A DNA stretch of 64,000 nt from Methylobacterium nodulans ORS 2060 (GTDB lineage: Bacteria > Pseudomonadota > Alphaproteobacteria > Rhizobiales > Beijerinckiaceae). Where the stretch lies: the NCBI RefSeq assembly GCF_000022085.1, contig NC_011894.1, positions 1,080,501 through 1,144,500 on the forward strand, written 5' to 3'. Made by a program: the position numbers and the translations under genes. Position 1 is the stretch's first letter; each line of letters opens with the position of its first letter. The notes under the pieces were generated by a model. That model saw only the letters and a list, made by a program, of their open reading frames with translations, was not told the origin of the DNA and ran no database searches. Shown piece after piece: positions 44,468 to 52,332 of this stretch.

Positions 44468-44692
44468 ATGGCTGCGGCATCGAATTCCAAGCCCGTGCGG
44501 GTGAAGGTGCGCGAGCATCGCGACCGGCTCCGCGCCCAGGGGCTACGACCCATCCAGATTTGGGTGCCGGACGTGCGCGCTCCCTCTTTCCGGGAGCAGG
44601 CACATCGCCAGTCGCAGGCGGTCGCCGCCAGCGCTCATGCGCGCGAGGATCAGGCTTTCATCGACGCCATAGCGGATTGGGGTGATGAATGA
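44468..44692 (+). CDS. MazE-like antitoxin (DUF3018 type)
   Basis: A 74-residue protein beginning with a basic, DNA-binding-like stretch (KPVRVKVREHRDRLRAQGLRPIQIWVPDVR) and ending in an acidic helix (EDQAFIDAIADWGDE) suited to neutralise a toxin. The RLRAQGLRPIQIWVPD segment is the hallmark of the MazE-like DUF3018 antitoxins. GGAGG precedes the ATG. The stop overlaps the toxin start by 4 nt, the usual arrangement for antitoxin-first type II modules. Confidence 0.88.
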   Translation: MAAASNSKPVRVKVREHRDRLRAQGLRPIQIWVPDVRAPSFREQAHRQSQAVAASAHAREDQAFIDAIADWGDE

Positions 44693-45048
44693 GGCGCGGT
44701 GAGGTCTGGACCGTCTCCGGGGGCAAGGACTATGCGGGCAAGCCGCGTCCCGTCGTCATCGTGCAGGACGACAGCTTCGACGCCACCGACTCCATCACGA
44801 TTTGCGCCTTCACCACGGACCCGACCGACGCACCGCTGTTCCGCCTTGTCGTGGAGCCGAACGAGCGCAACGGCCTGCGCTCGACCTGCCGTCTGATGGT
44901 GGACAAGATCACCACCATTCCCAAGGCGAAGATGGGCGCGCCTATCGGGCGGCTCGATGACGAGGACATGGTGCGGCTCAATCAGGCCATGACCGTGTTC
45001 CTCGGCATGGCCGTTTCTCCCCGAACCGGAAGGGGGAAAGAGTCATGA
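44689..45048 (+). CDS. MazF/PemK-family endoribonuclease toxin
   Basis: A 119-residue PemK-fold toxin; the family cuts mRNA or tRNA at short motifs. It opens with the signature RRGEVWTVSGGKDYAGKPRPVVIVQDD (loop with the conserved RG-E-W and KPRPVVIV), has the T-T-D-P loop and the CRLMVDKITTIPKAKMGAPIGRL segment with the conserved D-K and catalytic-type S/T near RSTCRLM. Overlap with the antitoxin and the upstream palindrome make this a typical type II toxin-antitoxin operon. Cleavage specificity cannot be told. Confidence 0.9.
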   Translation: MRRGEVWTVSGGKDYAGKPRPVVIVQDDSFDATDSITICAFTTDPTDAPLFRLVVEPNERNGLRSTCRLMVDKITTIPKAKMGAPIGRLDDEDMVRLNQAMTVFLGMAVSPRTGRGKES

Positions 45049-45070
45049 GTTTTACTATGCCGCGCGGAGG

Positions 45071-45550
45071 TCAGGCCGGCGCGTCGGGCGGGCCGGCGGC
45101 AAGGCGCGTCAGCGCCGCGCCGGACAGGCGGAAGAACACCCTCTCCCGATGAGCCGCCGCCCCGGTCGCTTCGTAGTGGGCGAGGAGCGGGGCGTTGGCG
45201 CCGTCCGCGGTCCAGTCCACCCGGCCGGAGCCGCGTTCCACCGCGAGGGCCGCTACCGCCTGGAGCAGGCGTCGGCCCGCGCCGCGCCCGCGCTCCGGGC
45301 GCGAGACGAACAGATCCTTCAGAAACAGCCCCGGCCGCAGGCCCGGTCCCGGATAGGTCGTGCCGACCGCCGCAAAACCGATCGGGGCCGGATCGGCCGC
45401 GACCAGGATCGTGACGCCCGCGGGCAGATCGCTCAGATCGGCGCGGGTCGTCTCGTCCGGCGGGCAGGGCACCCCGTAATACGCCTGCATCTCCCGGAGC
45501 AGAGCCGCCACGGCGGGGATGTCGGCAGGCTCCATGTCGCGCACGCGCAT
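45071..45550 (-). CDS. GNAT-family N-acetyltransferase
   Basis: A 159-residue GNAT protein: MRVRDMEPADIPAVAALLREMQAYYG at the N-terminus, the acetyl-CoA-binding segment LFVSRPERGRGAGRRLLQAVAALA (R/Q-x-x-G-x-G/A) at about 84-107, and VDWTADGANAPLLAHYEATGA near the end, as in small-molecule acetyltransferases. Substrate unknown. It starts 2 bp after the mmcB stop, so the two are one operon. It is convergent with the mazF-like toxin, with 22 bp between. Confidence 0.88.
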   Translation of the reverse strand: MRVRDMEPADIPAVAALLREMQAYYGVPCPPDETTRADLSDLPAGVTILVAADPAPIGFAAVGTTYPGPGLRPGLFLKDLFVSRPERGRGAGRRLLQAVAALAVERGSGRVDWTADGANAPLLAHYEATGAAAHRERVFFRLSGAALTRLAAGPPDAPA

Positions 45551-45552
45551 GC

Positions 45553-46122
45553 CTACAGGCTTCCCTCCCGCACCGAGCCCGGATCGGCAAGCGCGTGCAG
45601 CAGCCCCGCCGCCATATGGGCGAAGCGCAGCGTCACGGCCTTGCGGCGGGCTCCCGCCAGGGCGTGCTCGGGCGCCTCGCGCAGGATCGCGGCCCCGAAG
45701 GCATCGGCGATGATGAGACCGGTATCCTCGGGCAGCACGTCGGTGCGCATGTCCTCCGGCACCGCGAAGTAGAAGCGGTCGCAGAAATCGCGATAGTCCG
45801 GCCATTTCCGGTCGGCCCGGAAGTCCGGCAGGCCGGACTTGATCTCGACGATGGTCAGCTGGCCGGTCGGCCCGAGCGCGATCAGGTCGGCCCGCCGCCC
45901 ATTGGCCAGGGTGAATTCCGGGATGGTGACGTGGCCGAGTTCGGCGAAGAGGCGGCGCACCCCGCGCTGCACCCCGAGCGCAAGCGGCGACTGGCGGCGG
46001 TCGAGGGGGAGGGAGAGGGCAGCGGACAAGGCGGTGGAGACCGGATGCGAGAGGGGTTGCGAGGAACCTGGGCGAGATCGAATCGGGAACGCCATCCCAG
46101 CAGGTCGCGACAGGCTTGTCAT
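45553..46122 (-). CDS. mmcB: MmcB-family DNA repair protein
   Basis: MmcB is a Caulobacter SOS-linked, mitomycin-C-protective protein of the PD-(D/E)XK nuclease-like class. The homologous region runs from LGVQRGVRRLFAELGHVTIPEFTLANGRRADLIAL to the end. The nuclease core is E-F ... RADLIALGPTGQLTIVEIKSGLPDF (D, E-x-K), and KWPDYRDFCDRFYFAVPED and LPEDTGLIIADAFGAAILREAPEH are diagnostic. The first 45 residues are poorly conserved and the start is uncertain (46122 or 46095, both with weak ribosome sites). The GNAT gene follows 2 bp later. Confidence 0.88.
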   Translation of the reverse strand: MTSLSRPAGMAFPIRSRPGSSQPLSHPVSTALSAALSLPLDRRQSPLALGVQRGVRRLFAELGHVTIPEFTLANGRRADLIALGPTGQLTIVEIKSGLPDFRADRKWPDYRDFCDRFYFAVPEDMRTDVLPEDTGLIIADAFGAAILREAPEHALAGARRKAVTLRFAHMAAGLLHALADPGSVREGSL

Positions 46123-46258
46123 GGTCGGCCATGTCGCAGCCGAGGGTGGCCGGCTCGGCCGGTGAGCGAGGGGCACGAGGTGGTTGATCTCGGACGGCCT
46201 CTCGCCGAATGTCGCCCGCAACAGCCGGAGGCATGGCCCCGGCACGGGAGGGAGCCGC

Positions 46259-47137
46259 ATGAGCCAGCAGGGCTTCGCCGAGGGACGTAAAGGGGGTCGC
46301 ACGGGCGTGCGGCTCGTCGGCGGCACCGCGGTGGCCCGCAGCGCCAGTGCGGTGCGCCTCGAGGGCGTCTCCATCGCCTTCACGCTCAAGGGCGGCCAGC
46401 GCTACGTGGCGGTCGAGGGTATCGATCTGTCCGTCGCGCCCGGCGAATTCGTAGCGGTGGTCGGGCCGACGGGCTCCGGCAAGTCGACGATCCTCAACGC
46501 CGCCGCGGGGCTGCTGAAGCCCGCCGCCGGCCTCGTCACGGTCTTCGGCGGAAGGCTGTCGGGCCTCAATGCCCGGGCCGGCTACCTGTTCCAGGCCGAC
46601 GCCCTGATGCCCTGGAAGACCGCCCTCGACAATGTCGCGGTCGCCCTCGAGCCGCAGCGCGTGCCCCGCGCCGAGGCGCTCGGGCGGGCCCGCGACTGGC
46701 TCGGGCGGGTGGGCCTCGCGACCTTCACGGACCGCTACCCGCACATGCTCTCGGGCGGCCAGCGCAAGCGCGTGGCCCTCGCCCAGATGCTGATCCGCGA
46801 CCCCGAGATCCTGCTGATGGACGAGCCCTTCGGGCCGCTCGACGCGCAGACCCGGCAGATCATGGGAAATCTCCTGCTCGACCTCTGGGCCGCCAACCGC
46901 AAGGCAGTGATCTTCGTCACCCACGACCTGGAGGAGGCGATCGCCCTCTCCGACCGGGTCGTCGTGCTCTCGGCCGGCCCCGCCGCCCGGATCGTCGGCG
47001 ACTTCCCCGTCGCCCTGCCGCGCCCCCGCGACACCAGCGAGATCCGCCTCGAACCGCAATTCCACGCCCTCTACAAGGAGATCTGGGCCCGCCTGCGGGT
47101 CGAGGTCTCCCGCGCCTATGCGAGCGGCCCGGCGTGA
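46259..47137 (+). CDS. ABC transporter ATP-binding protein (NitT/TauT type)
   Basis: A 292-residue ATPase with Walker A VGPTGSGKST (about 79-88), Q-loop GYLFQADALMPWKT, signature LSGGQRKRVALAQ, Walker B ILLMDEPFGPLD and the switch histidine VTHDLEE. It groups with SsuB/TauB/NrtD ATPases that serve taurine, alkanesulfonate, nitrate and thiamine-precursor uptake. GGGAGGGAGCC precedes the ATG at 46259. First gene of a three-gene operon with permease and binding protein. Confidence 0.93.
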   Translation: MSQQGFAEGRKGGRTGVRLVGGTAVARSASAVRLEGVSIAFTLKGGQRYVAVEGIDLSVAPGEFVAVVGPTGSGKSTILNAAAGLLKPAAGLVTVFGGRLSGLNARAGYLFQADALMPWKTALDNVAVALEPQRVPRAEALGRARDWLGRVGLATFTDRYPHMLSGGQRKRVALAQMLIRDPEILLMDEPFGPLDAQTRQIMGNLLLDLWAANRKAVIFVTHDLEEAIALSDRVVVLSAGPAARIVGDFPVALPRPRDTSEIRLEPQFHALYKEIWARLRVEVSRAYASGPA

Positions 47138-47159
47138 CCTCCCGCTGACCGGAACCCCC

Positions 47160-47960
47160 ATGAAATCTCCGATGAACCGCCTCGGCCTCCTCGCCCTGCA
47201 GATCCTCGTCGGCCTCGCCATCCTGGCCGTCTGGCACGTGCTCACCGTCTATCCGATCCTGGGCCAGCCCAGGCAGATCCAGTTCTTCTTCTCGACCCCG
47301 GTCGACGTCCTCAAGCGCACCTGGGCCGAGATGACGAATCCGGAGATCTGGAGCCATCTCTGGATCACCCTGCAGGAGACGGTGCTGGCCTTCGTATTCG
47401 GGGCGCTGGGCGGCATCGCCTTCGGCTTCCTGTTCGCCCGCAACGCGCTGCTCGCCGCCGTCTTCGACCCCTACATCAAGGCGGCGAACGCCCTGCCGCG
47501 GGTGGTGCTGGCGCCGATCTTCGCCCTGTGGTTCGGGCTCGGCATCTGGTCGAAGGTGGCGCTCGGCTTCACCCTCGTGTTCTTCATCGTGTTCTTCAAC
47601 GTCTACCAGGGCGTGCGCGAGGTGAGCCCGGTCGTGCTGAACAACGCGCGCATGCTGGGGATGAACGAGTGCGGCCTCCTGCGCCACGTCTACTGGCCGT
47701 CGGCGCTCACCTGGATGTTCTCGTCGCTGCACACGGCGGTGGGCTTCGCCCTCGTGGGCGCGGTGGTGGGCGAGTATCTCGGGTCCTCGGCGGGGCTCGG
47801 CTACAAGATCCACGAGGCCGAGAGCGTCTTCGACGTCACCGGGGTCTTCGCCGGCATGCTGATCCTGACCGTGTTCGTGATCGTCATCGACGCGGTCGTG
47901 ACCCTGATCGAGAACAGGCTGCTCGTCTGGCGCCCCGGCCCGGCCGGCGGCCACGCCTGA
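47160..47960 (+). CDS. ABC transporter permease (NitT/TauT type)
   Basis: A 266-residue inner-membrane permease with about six helices (LLALQILVGLAILAVWHVL; TLQETVLAFVFGALGGIAFGFLFA; LAPIFALWFGLGIWSKVALGFTLVFFIVFFNVY; LHTAVGFALVGAVVGEYLG; GVFAGMLILTVFVIVIDAVVTLI). The EAA-like coupling loop, NNARMLGMNECGLLRHVYWPSA, contacts the ATPase. ATG at 47160 is chosen. It lies 22 bp after the ATPase gene and 29 bp before the binding-protein gene. Confidence 0.92.
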   Translation: MKSPMNRLGLLALQILVGLAILAVWHVLTVYPILGQPRQIQFFFSTPVDVLKRTWAEMTNPEIWSHLWITLQETVLAFVFGALGGIAFGFLFARNALLAAVFDPYIKAANALPRVVLAPIFALWFGLGIWSKVALGFTLVFFIVFFNVYQGVREVSPVVLNNARMLGMNECGLLRHVYWPSALTWMFSSLHTAVGFALVGAVVGEYLGSSAGLGYKIHEAESVFDVTGVFAGMLILTVFVIVIDAVVTLIENRLLVWRPGPAGGHA

Positions 47961-47989
47961 ACGCAGAACGGACAACGGAGGACACCCTC

Positions 47990-48988
47990 ATGGACCGCCG
48001 CAGCTTCCTCGCCGGCGCCGCCGCGCTCACCCTCGCGGCGCCAGCCCGCGCCGAGACCGTCAAGGTCCGCATCGGGGTCGGCGGCAAGCCCCTGCTCTAC
48101 TACCTGCCGCTCACCATTGCGGAGCGGAAGGGCTTCTTCACCGCGGAGGGCGTCGAGGCCGACATCAACGATTTCGGCGGCGGCGCCCGCTCGCTCCAGG
48201 CCCTGATCGGCGGCTCGGTCGACATGGTGACGGGGGCCTACGAGCACACGATCCGCATGCAGGCCAAGGGCCAGGACGTGCGGGCGGTCTGCGAGCTCGG
48301 CCGCTACCCGGCGATCGTCATCGCCGTGCGCAAGGACCTCGCCCAGACCGTGAAGTCGCCCGCCGACCTCAAGGGCCGCAAGATCGGCGTGACGGCGCCC
48401 GGCTCCTCGACGGCGCTCGCCGTGCAATACGCGATGATCAAGGCCGGGCTGAAGGCAACCGACGCGCCCCTCATCGGCGTCGGCGGCGGCGCGGGCGCCA
48501 TCGCGGCGATGAAGAAGGGCGAGATCGAGGCGATCTCCCACCTCGACCCGGTGATCGCCAAGCTCGAGGCTGACGGCGACATCGCGATCCTCATCGACAC
48601 CCGCACGGAGGCCGGCACCCGCGCGCTGTTCGGCGGGCCGAACCCGGCGGCGGTGGTCTACACCAAGCAGGACTGGATCGAGCACCACGCCGTCGCGACC
48701 CAGAAGGTCGTCAACGCCTTCGTCAAGGCGCTCAAGTGGCTGGCGAGCGCGACGCCCGAGGAGGTCGCCGACACGGTGCCGCCCGCCTATCATTTCGGCG
48801 ACCGGCCGCTCTACGTGCAGGCGGTGAAGAACTCGCTCGAGAGCTATTCGCGCACCGGCATTCCCTCGCAGGAGGGCATGGCGAGCGTGCTCGACCTCGT
48901 GCGCACCCTCGACCCGGAGTTGCAGGGCGCCAAGATCGACCTCGCCACCACCCTGGACGACCGCTTCGTGAAGCGCGCGATGGGATAG
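47990..48988 (+). CDS. ABC transporter substrate-binding protein (NMT1/SsuA-like)
   Basis: A 332-residue periplasmic protein of the NMT1/THI5-SsuA class. The signal MDRRSFLAGAAALTLAAPARA has an RRSFL twin-arginine motif. The mature part starts KVRIGVGGKPLLYYLPLTIAERKGFFTAEGVEADI and keeps the two-lobe hinge. The sulfonate-type pocket cannot be read, so substrate stays open (sulfonate, nitrate, taurine or pyrimidine precursor). It ends the operon; no dedicated enzyme gene follows that would name the substrate. Confidence 0.9.
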   Translation: MDRRSFLAGAAALTLAAPARAETVKVRIGVGGKPLLYYLPLTIAERKGFFTAEGVEADINDFGGGARSLQALIGGSVDMVTGAYEHTIRMQAKGQDVRAVCELGRYPAIVIAVRKDLAQTVKSPADLKGRKIGVTAPGSSTALAVQYAMIKAGLKATDAPLIGVGGGAGAIAAMKKGEIEAISHLDPVIAKLEADGDIAILIDTRTEAGTRALFGGPNPAAVVYTKQDWIEHHAVATQKVVNAFVKALKWLASATPEEVADTVPPAYHFGDRPLYVQAVKNSLESYSRTGIPSQEGMASVLDLVRTLDPELQGAKIDLATTLDDRFVKRAMG

Positions 48989-48993
48989 GCATT

Positions 48994-49076
48994 TTCCGAC
49001 GAAGTGGATGCCGGTCCGTCGCAGACAATGCGGCAAGCTCATACGGCATCCGGTCCACCGTGAACGGATGCCGCTC
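48994..49076. repeat. Dispersed repeat, family C
   Basis: TTCCGACGAAGTGGATGCCG at 48994 is the complement of a motif at 54030 (ACCGGCATCCACTTCGG) and 62944 (ACCGGTATCCACTTCGTC). It continues with GCGGCAAGCTCATACGGCAT and ends near GTGAACGGATGCCG. This is the common Hyphomicrobiales intergenic repeat type. It sits after the ABC operon and fills most of a 135-bp gap. Confidence 0.6.
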
Positions 49077-49123
49077 TGGCCGCGCGTCTGCGCCGCCGGA
49101 AACGGAGGGGCGGCAGGGCCCCG

Positions 49124-49645
49124 TCAGCCCTTCAGGAAGCCGAACAGCCCCGCCCCCGGCGCCAGCCACACGAAGGCCCAGACGAAGCCCGAGGAGACGT
49201 TGGCGAGCTGGAACGGGATTCGGCCCACCGCGAAAACGCCGGCGACGAGCGGCACCACCGCCCGCGCCGGCCCGATGAAACGGCCGATGAAGATGGCCCA
49301 GGCGCCCCAGCGGTGGCAGAACACCTCGCCCGAGGCGACCATCTCCGGGTAGCGCGTGAGCGGCCAGATCCGCTTGGCGCCCTCCTTGTAGTAGCGCCCG
49401 AATTCGTAGGAGACCCAGTCGCCCAGGATGGCGCCCACAGCCGCCCCGATCATCACCGGCAGGAACGGGATCCCGCCGGCGCCGAGCAGCGCCCCGATCC
49501 CGAGCAGGATCACGGTGGCGGGCACGAACAGCGAGAGCACCGCGAGGGATTCGCAGAAGGCGATGATGCCGGTGACGACGGGTGCCCAGGCATGGTGGTC
49601 GCGCACGAAGTCGAGCGTGGCGGTGCGGATCGTCTCGAAGTCCAT
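49124..49645 (-). CDS. DedA-family membrane protein
   Basis: A 173-residue DedA/SNARE-associated family protein. Family signs are AFCESLAVLSLFVPATVILLGIGALLGAGG, GAILGDWVSYEFGRYY, and the re-entrant FIGRFIGPARAVVPLVAGVFAVGRIPFQLANVSSG with the conserved R-x3-R. The GDWVSY and FxGRFxGPxR motifs are essential in studied DedA proteins, which help move undecaprenyl phosphate and other lipids. Family members are usually about 200 residues, so this is short but complete. It is convergent with the ABC operon. Confidence 0.92.
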   Translation of the reverse strand: MDFETIRTATLDFVRDHHAWAPVVTGIIAFCESLAVLSLFVPATVILLGIGALLGAGGIPFLPVMIGAAVGAILGDWVSYEFGRYYKEGAKRIWPLTRYPEMVASGEVFCHRWGAWAIFIGRFIGPARAVVPLVAGVFAVGRIPFQLANVSSGFVWAFVWLAPGAGLFGFLKG

Positions 49646-49789
49646 GAACCTTGACCGGTGAGCCGCCCCGGATGTGGGGCCGGGCATCGGGAATGCAATC
49701 GGCGCGGGGCGGGATCCCGCACAGGATCCTGGCATTGAGCGCGGGCCGCCCGCGCGCTACCACCGTGGCCATGGGCCCGAGGGTTCTCG

Positions 49790-50638
49790 ATGAACATCCT
49801 GTCGATCCAGTCCCACGTCGCCTACGGCCATGTCGGCAATGCCTCGGCGGTCTTCCCGATGCAGCGGCTCGGGGTCGAGGTCTGGCCGATCCACACGGTG
49901 CAGTTCTCCAACCATACCGGCTACGGGTCGTGGCGCGGCCGCGTCTATGACGGCCCGTCGATCAGCGAACTCGTCGAGGGCATCGCCGAGCGCGGCGTGC
50001 TCGGCGCCTGCGACGGGGTGCTGTCCGGCTACATGGGCTCGGCCGAGATCGGGGAGGCGATCGGCGCCGCCGTGGCGCGGGTGCGGGCCGCGAATCCGGC
50101 CACGCTCTATTGCTGCGACCCGGTGATCGGCGATGTCGGCCGCGGCATCTTCGTGCGGCCGGGCGTGCCCGAATTCATGCGCGACCACGCCGTGCCCGCC
50201 GCCGACATCGTCACGCCCAACCAGTTCGAGCTGGATTTCCTGTCCGGCCTTCCGAGCGCCACCATCGCCGAGGCCAAGCGCGCGGTCGCGGCCGTGCAGG
50301 CGCGCGGGCCGCGGGTGGTGCTCGTCACCTCGCTCCACACGGCCGAGACCCCGCCCGACGCGATCGACCTCCTGGTCGGCGAGGCGGGCGCGTTCTGGCG
50401 CCTGCGCACCCCGAGGCTCGCCCTCGACGTGAACGGGGCGGGAGATGCCAGCGCCGCCCTGTTCTTCGTCCATTACGCGCGCACGCGCTCGGCCGCCGAG
50501 GCGCTGGGCGCCATGGGGCCTTCCATCTTCGGGCTCCTGCGCCGCACCGCGGAGGCCGGCTCCCGCGAGATCCTCACGGTCGAGGCCCAGGACGAATTCG
50601 TGGCGCCGAGCCAGGTGTTTCCGGTCGAGGCCGTGTAG
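49790..50638 (+). CDS. pdxY: Pyridoxal kinase
   Basis: PdxY phosphorylates pyridoxal in vitamin B6 salvage. The 282-residue ribokinase-fold protein begins with ILSIQSHVAYGHVGNASAVFPMQRLG, the pyridoxal-kinase signature, followed by TVQFSNHTGYG, LSGYMGSAEIG, VCDP-like YCCDPVIGDVGRGIFV, DIVTPNQFELDFLSG, and the anion-hole DVNGAGDASAALF near the end with the catalytic aspartate in GAGD. It stands alone, 144 bp from dedA. It complements pdxH and yggS found elsewhere in the window. Confidence 0.95.
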   Translation: MNILSIQSHVAYGHVGNASAVFPMQRLGVEVWPIHTVQFSNHTGYGSWRGRVYDGPSISELVEGIAERGVLGACDGVLSGYMGSAEIGEAIGAAVARVRAANPATLYCCDPVIGDVGRGIFVRPGVPEFMRDHAVPAADIVTPNQFELDFLSGLPSATIAEAKRAVAAVQARGPRVVLVTSLHTAETPPDAIDLLVGEAGAFWRLRTPRLALDVNGAGDASAALFFVHYARTRSAAEALGAMGPSIFGLLRRTAEAGSREILTVEAQDEFVAPSQVFPVEAV

Positions 50639-50783
50639 CCGCGCCCTGATGTCCGCGTATCTCGGACCCGCACTGTTGTACGGATGAGCTTGCCTGCACG
50701 GCCAAGGGTGTGCATCGATTCCGCTGGACCTGCGGGGAGCCGGCTCGCCCGCGGCAGACAACGCCCGCGCCAAGGATGAGACG

Positions 50784-51221
50784 ATGGGGCTGTTTCAGGA
50801 TACCTTCACCCGGATCGGCCGGGCCGTGATGTCGTATGCCGGAGACACCGCGTTCCTGTACGCGGCGGCCTCGGGGGCGGCCAACGTCATCCTGGCCGAC
50901 CGCGAGATCGACGAGGACGAGATCGAGACCGCCCTCACAAATCTCTCCGCGAACCCGATCCTGCAGAAATCCTACGGCGTCCTGAAGCTGGAGCAGGAGC
51001 TGCACGAGGCAATCGCCCGGGCCAAGAGCCGGGCCGGCCGCATCGAGAACCTGCGCTTCCTCTCGGCCATCGCCGACCGGCCGCTCGAACAGCGTCAGGA
51101 CGTCTTCCTGATCGCCGCCGACGTGGCCGACCAGGGCGGGATCAGCGAGCTGGAGCACAAGGTGCTCGATGAGGTCGCCGAGGCGCTCGGCGTCGACAAG
51201 GCGGCCCTGCTCTCCGCCTGA
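50784..51221 (+). CDS. TerB-family protein
   Basis: A 145-residue all-helical protein of the TerB/tellurite-resistance family. It begins with MGLFQDTFTRIGRAVMSYAG, then AADREIDEDEIETALTNLSANP and VFLIAADVADQGGISELEHKVLDEVAEALGVD, an acidic EF-hand-like helix pair typical of TerB. No other ter genes are near, as is usual for isolated TerB-domain genes in alphaproteobacteria. Metal binding is likely, but role is unknown. Confidence 0.88.
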   Translation: MGLFQDTFTRIGRAVMSYAGDTAFLYAAASGAANVILADREIDEDEIETALTNLSANPILQKSYGVLKLEQELHEAIARAKSRAGRIENLRFLSAIADRPLEQRQDVFLIAADVADQGGISELEHKVLDEVAEALGVDKAALLSA

Positions 51222-51284
51222 CGCCCCTGTGCGGCGGCCCCCTGCAGCCATAGGTGATCCCCGTCGAAGTTGGAGCCGGTGGCG

Positions 51285-52160
51285 ATGGATGTCGGATTTC
51301 TCGGGCTCGGCCGGATGGGCCGGCCCATGGCGCTCAACCTCGTCAAGGCGGGACACCGGGTGCGGGTCTGGAACCGATCGGCCGAGGCCGCCGAGAGCCT
51401 GCGGGCCGAGGGGGCCGTGCCGGTGGCGAGCCCGGCCGAGGCGTTCCGGGGTGAGGTGGCCATCACGATGCTCGCGGACGACGCGGCCCTGCGCAGCGTG
51501 ATCGTCGAGGGCGGCGTGCTCGATCAGGCCGAGCTGCCCGGCATCCATGTGGGGATGAGCACGATCTCGGTGGCGCTCGCCCGCGACCTCACCGCCCTGC
51601 ACGAGCGGGCGGGCGTGGCCTACCTCTCGGCTCCGGTCTTCGGACGGCCGGACGTGGCCGCGGCGGCCAAGCTCGCCATCGTGGCGGCGGGGCCCGAGGC
51701 GGCGATCACCCGGGCGCAGCCGGTCCTCGACGCGCTCGGCGCGAAGACCTGGCCCTTCGGGCCGGAGCCCGCCCGGGCCAATGCGGTGAAGCTCGCGGGC
51801 AACTTCATGCTGGTGGCTGCCATCGAGGCGATGAGCGAGGCATCCGCCTTCGCCGAGGCGCACGGGGTGCCGGCCGCGGATCTTCTCGACCTCCTCACCG
51901 GCACCATCTTCGCCGCACCGGTCTACAAGAATTACGGCGCCGCGATCGCGGCGGGCCGCTACGAGCCGCCGGGCTTCAACCTGTCGCTCGGCGCCAAGGA
52001 CATCCGCCTCGCGCTCGCGGCCGGCGAGGCGGCGGGCGTGCCGATGCCGCTCGCGAGCCTCCTGCGCGACGGCCTGATCGAGGCCATCGCGCATGGCCAC
52101 GGGGCGAAGGACCTCGCGGCGCTCGCCCTGGTGTCGGCGCGGCGCAGCGGGCGGAGCTGA
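51285..52160 (+). CDS. NAD(P)-dependent dehydrogenase, 3-hydroxyisobutyrate-dehydrogenase family
   Basis: A 291-residue beta-hydroxyacid dehydrogenase: N-terminal Rossmann motif VGFLGLGRMGRPMALNLVKAGHRVRVWNRS, the substrate serine region YLSAPVFGRPDVA, and the catalytic lysine in KLAGNFMLVAAIEAMSEA. C-terminal KDIRLALAAGEAAGVPMPLA follows. NRS after the second strand suggests NADP(H). Substrate may be hydroxyisobutyrate, tartronate semialdehyde or another small beta-hydroxyacid. An in-frame TTG 15 bases upstream is an alternative start; the ATG at 51285 starts at the fold. Confidence 0.9.
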   Translation: MDVGFLGLGRMGRPMALNLVKAGHRVRVWNRSAEAAESLRAEGAVPVASPAEAFRGEVAITMLADDAALRSVIVEGGVLDQAELPGIHVGMSTISVALARDLTALHERAGVAYLSAPVFGRPDVAAAAKLAIVAAGPEAAITRAQPVLDALGAKTWPFGPEPARANAVKLAGNFMLVAAIEAMSEASAFAEAHGVPAADLLDLLTGTIFAAPVYKNYGAAIAAGRYEPPGFNLSLGAKDIRLALAAGEAAGVPMPLASLLRDGLIEAIAHGHGAKDLAALALVSARRSGRS

Positions 52161-52332
52161 CCGCCGCAGCCGCCTTGCAGGGCAGGAGGCAGGACAACGG
52201 GGACCGATGCAGCGGCGGCGCGGCTTTCGCGCGCTGGACCTGTCACGGCCGAGGAACGCGCGGCCAGCGCCCACGTTGTGACCGCGACGGCCCGCACCGG
52301 CGGGCTTTGCATCCCTCGCCAATGGTCGCCCG

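Noticed and set aside
45071..47245. 724-codon minus-strand frame merging GNAT, MmcB shadow and ABC ATPase antisense
   Set aside because: Only the last 160 codons are the GNAT gene; the rest is antisense to mmcB's other frame and to the ABC ATPase.
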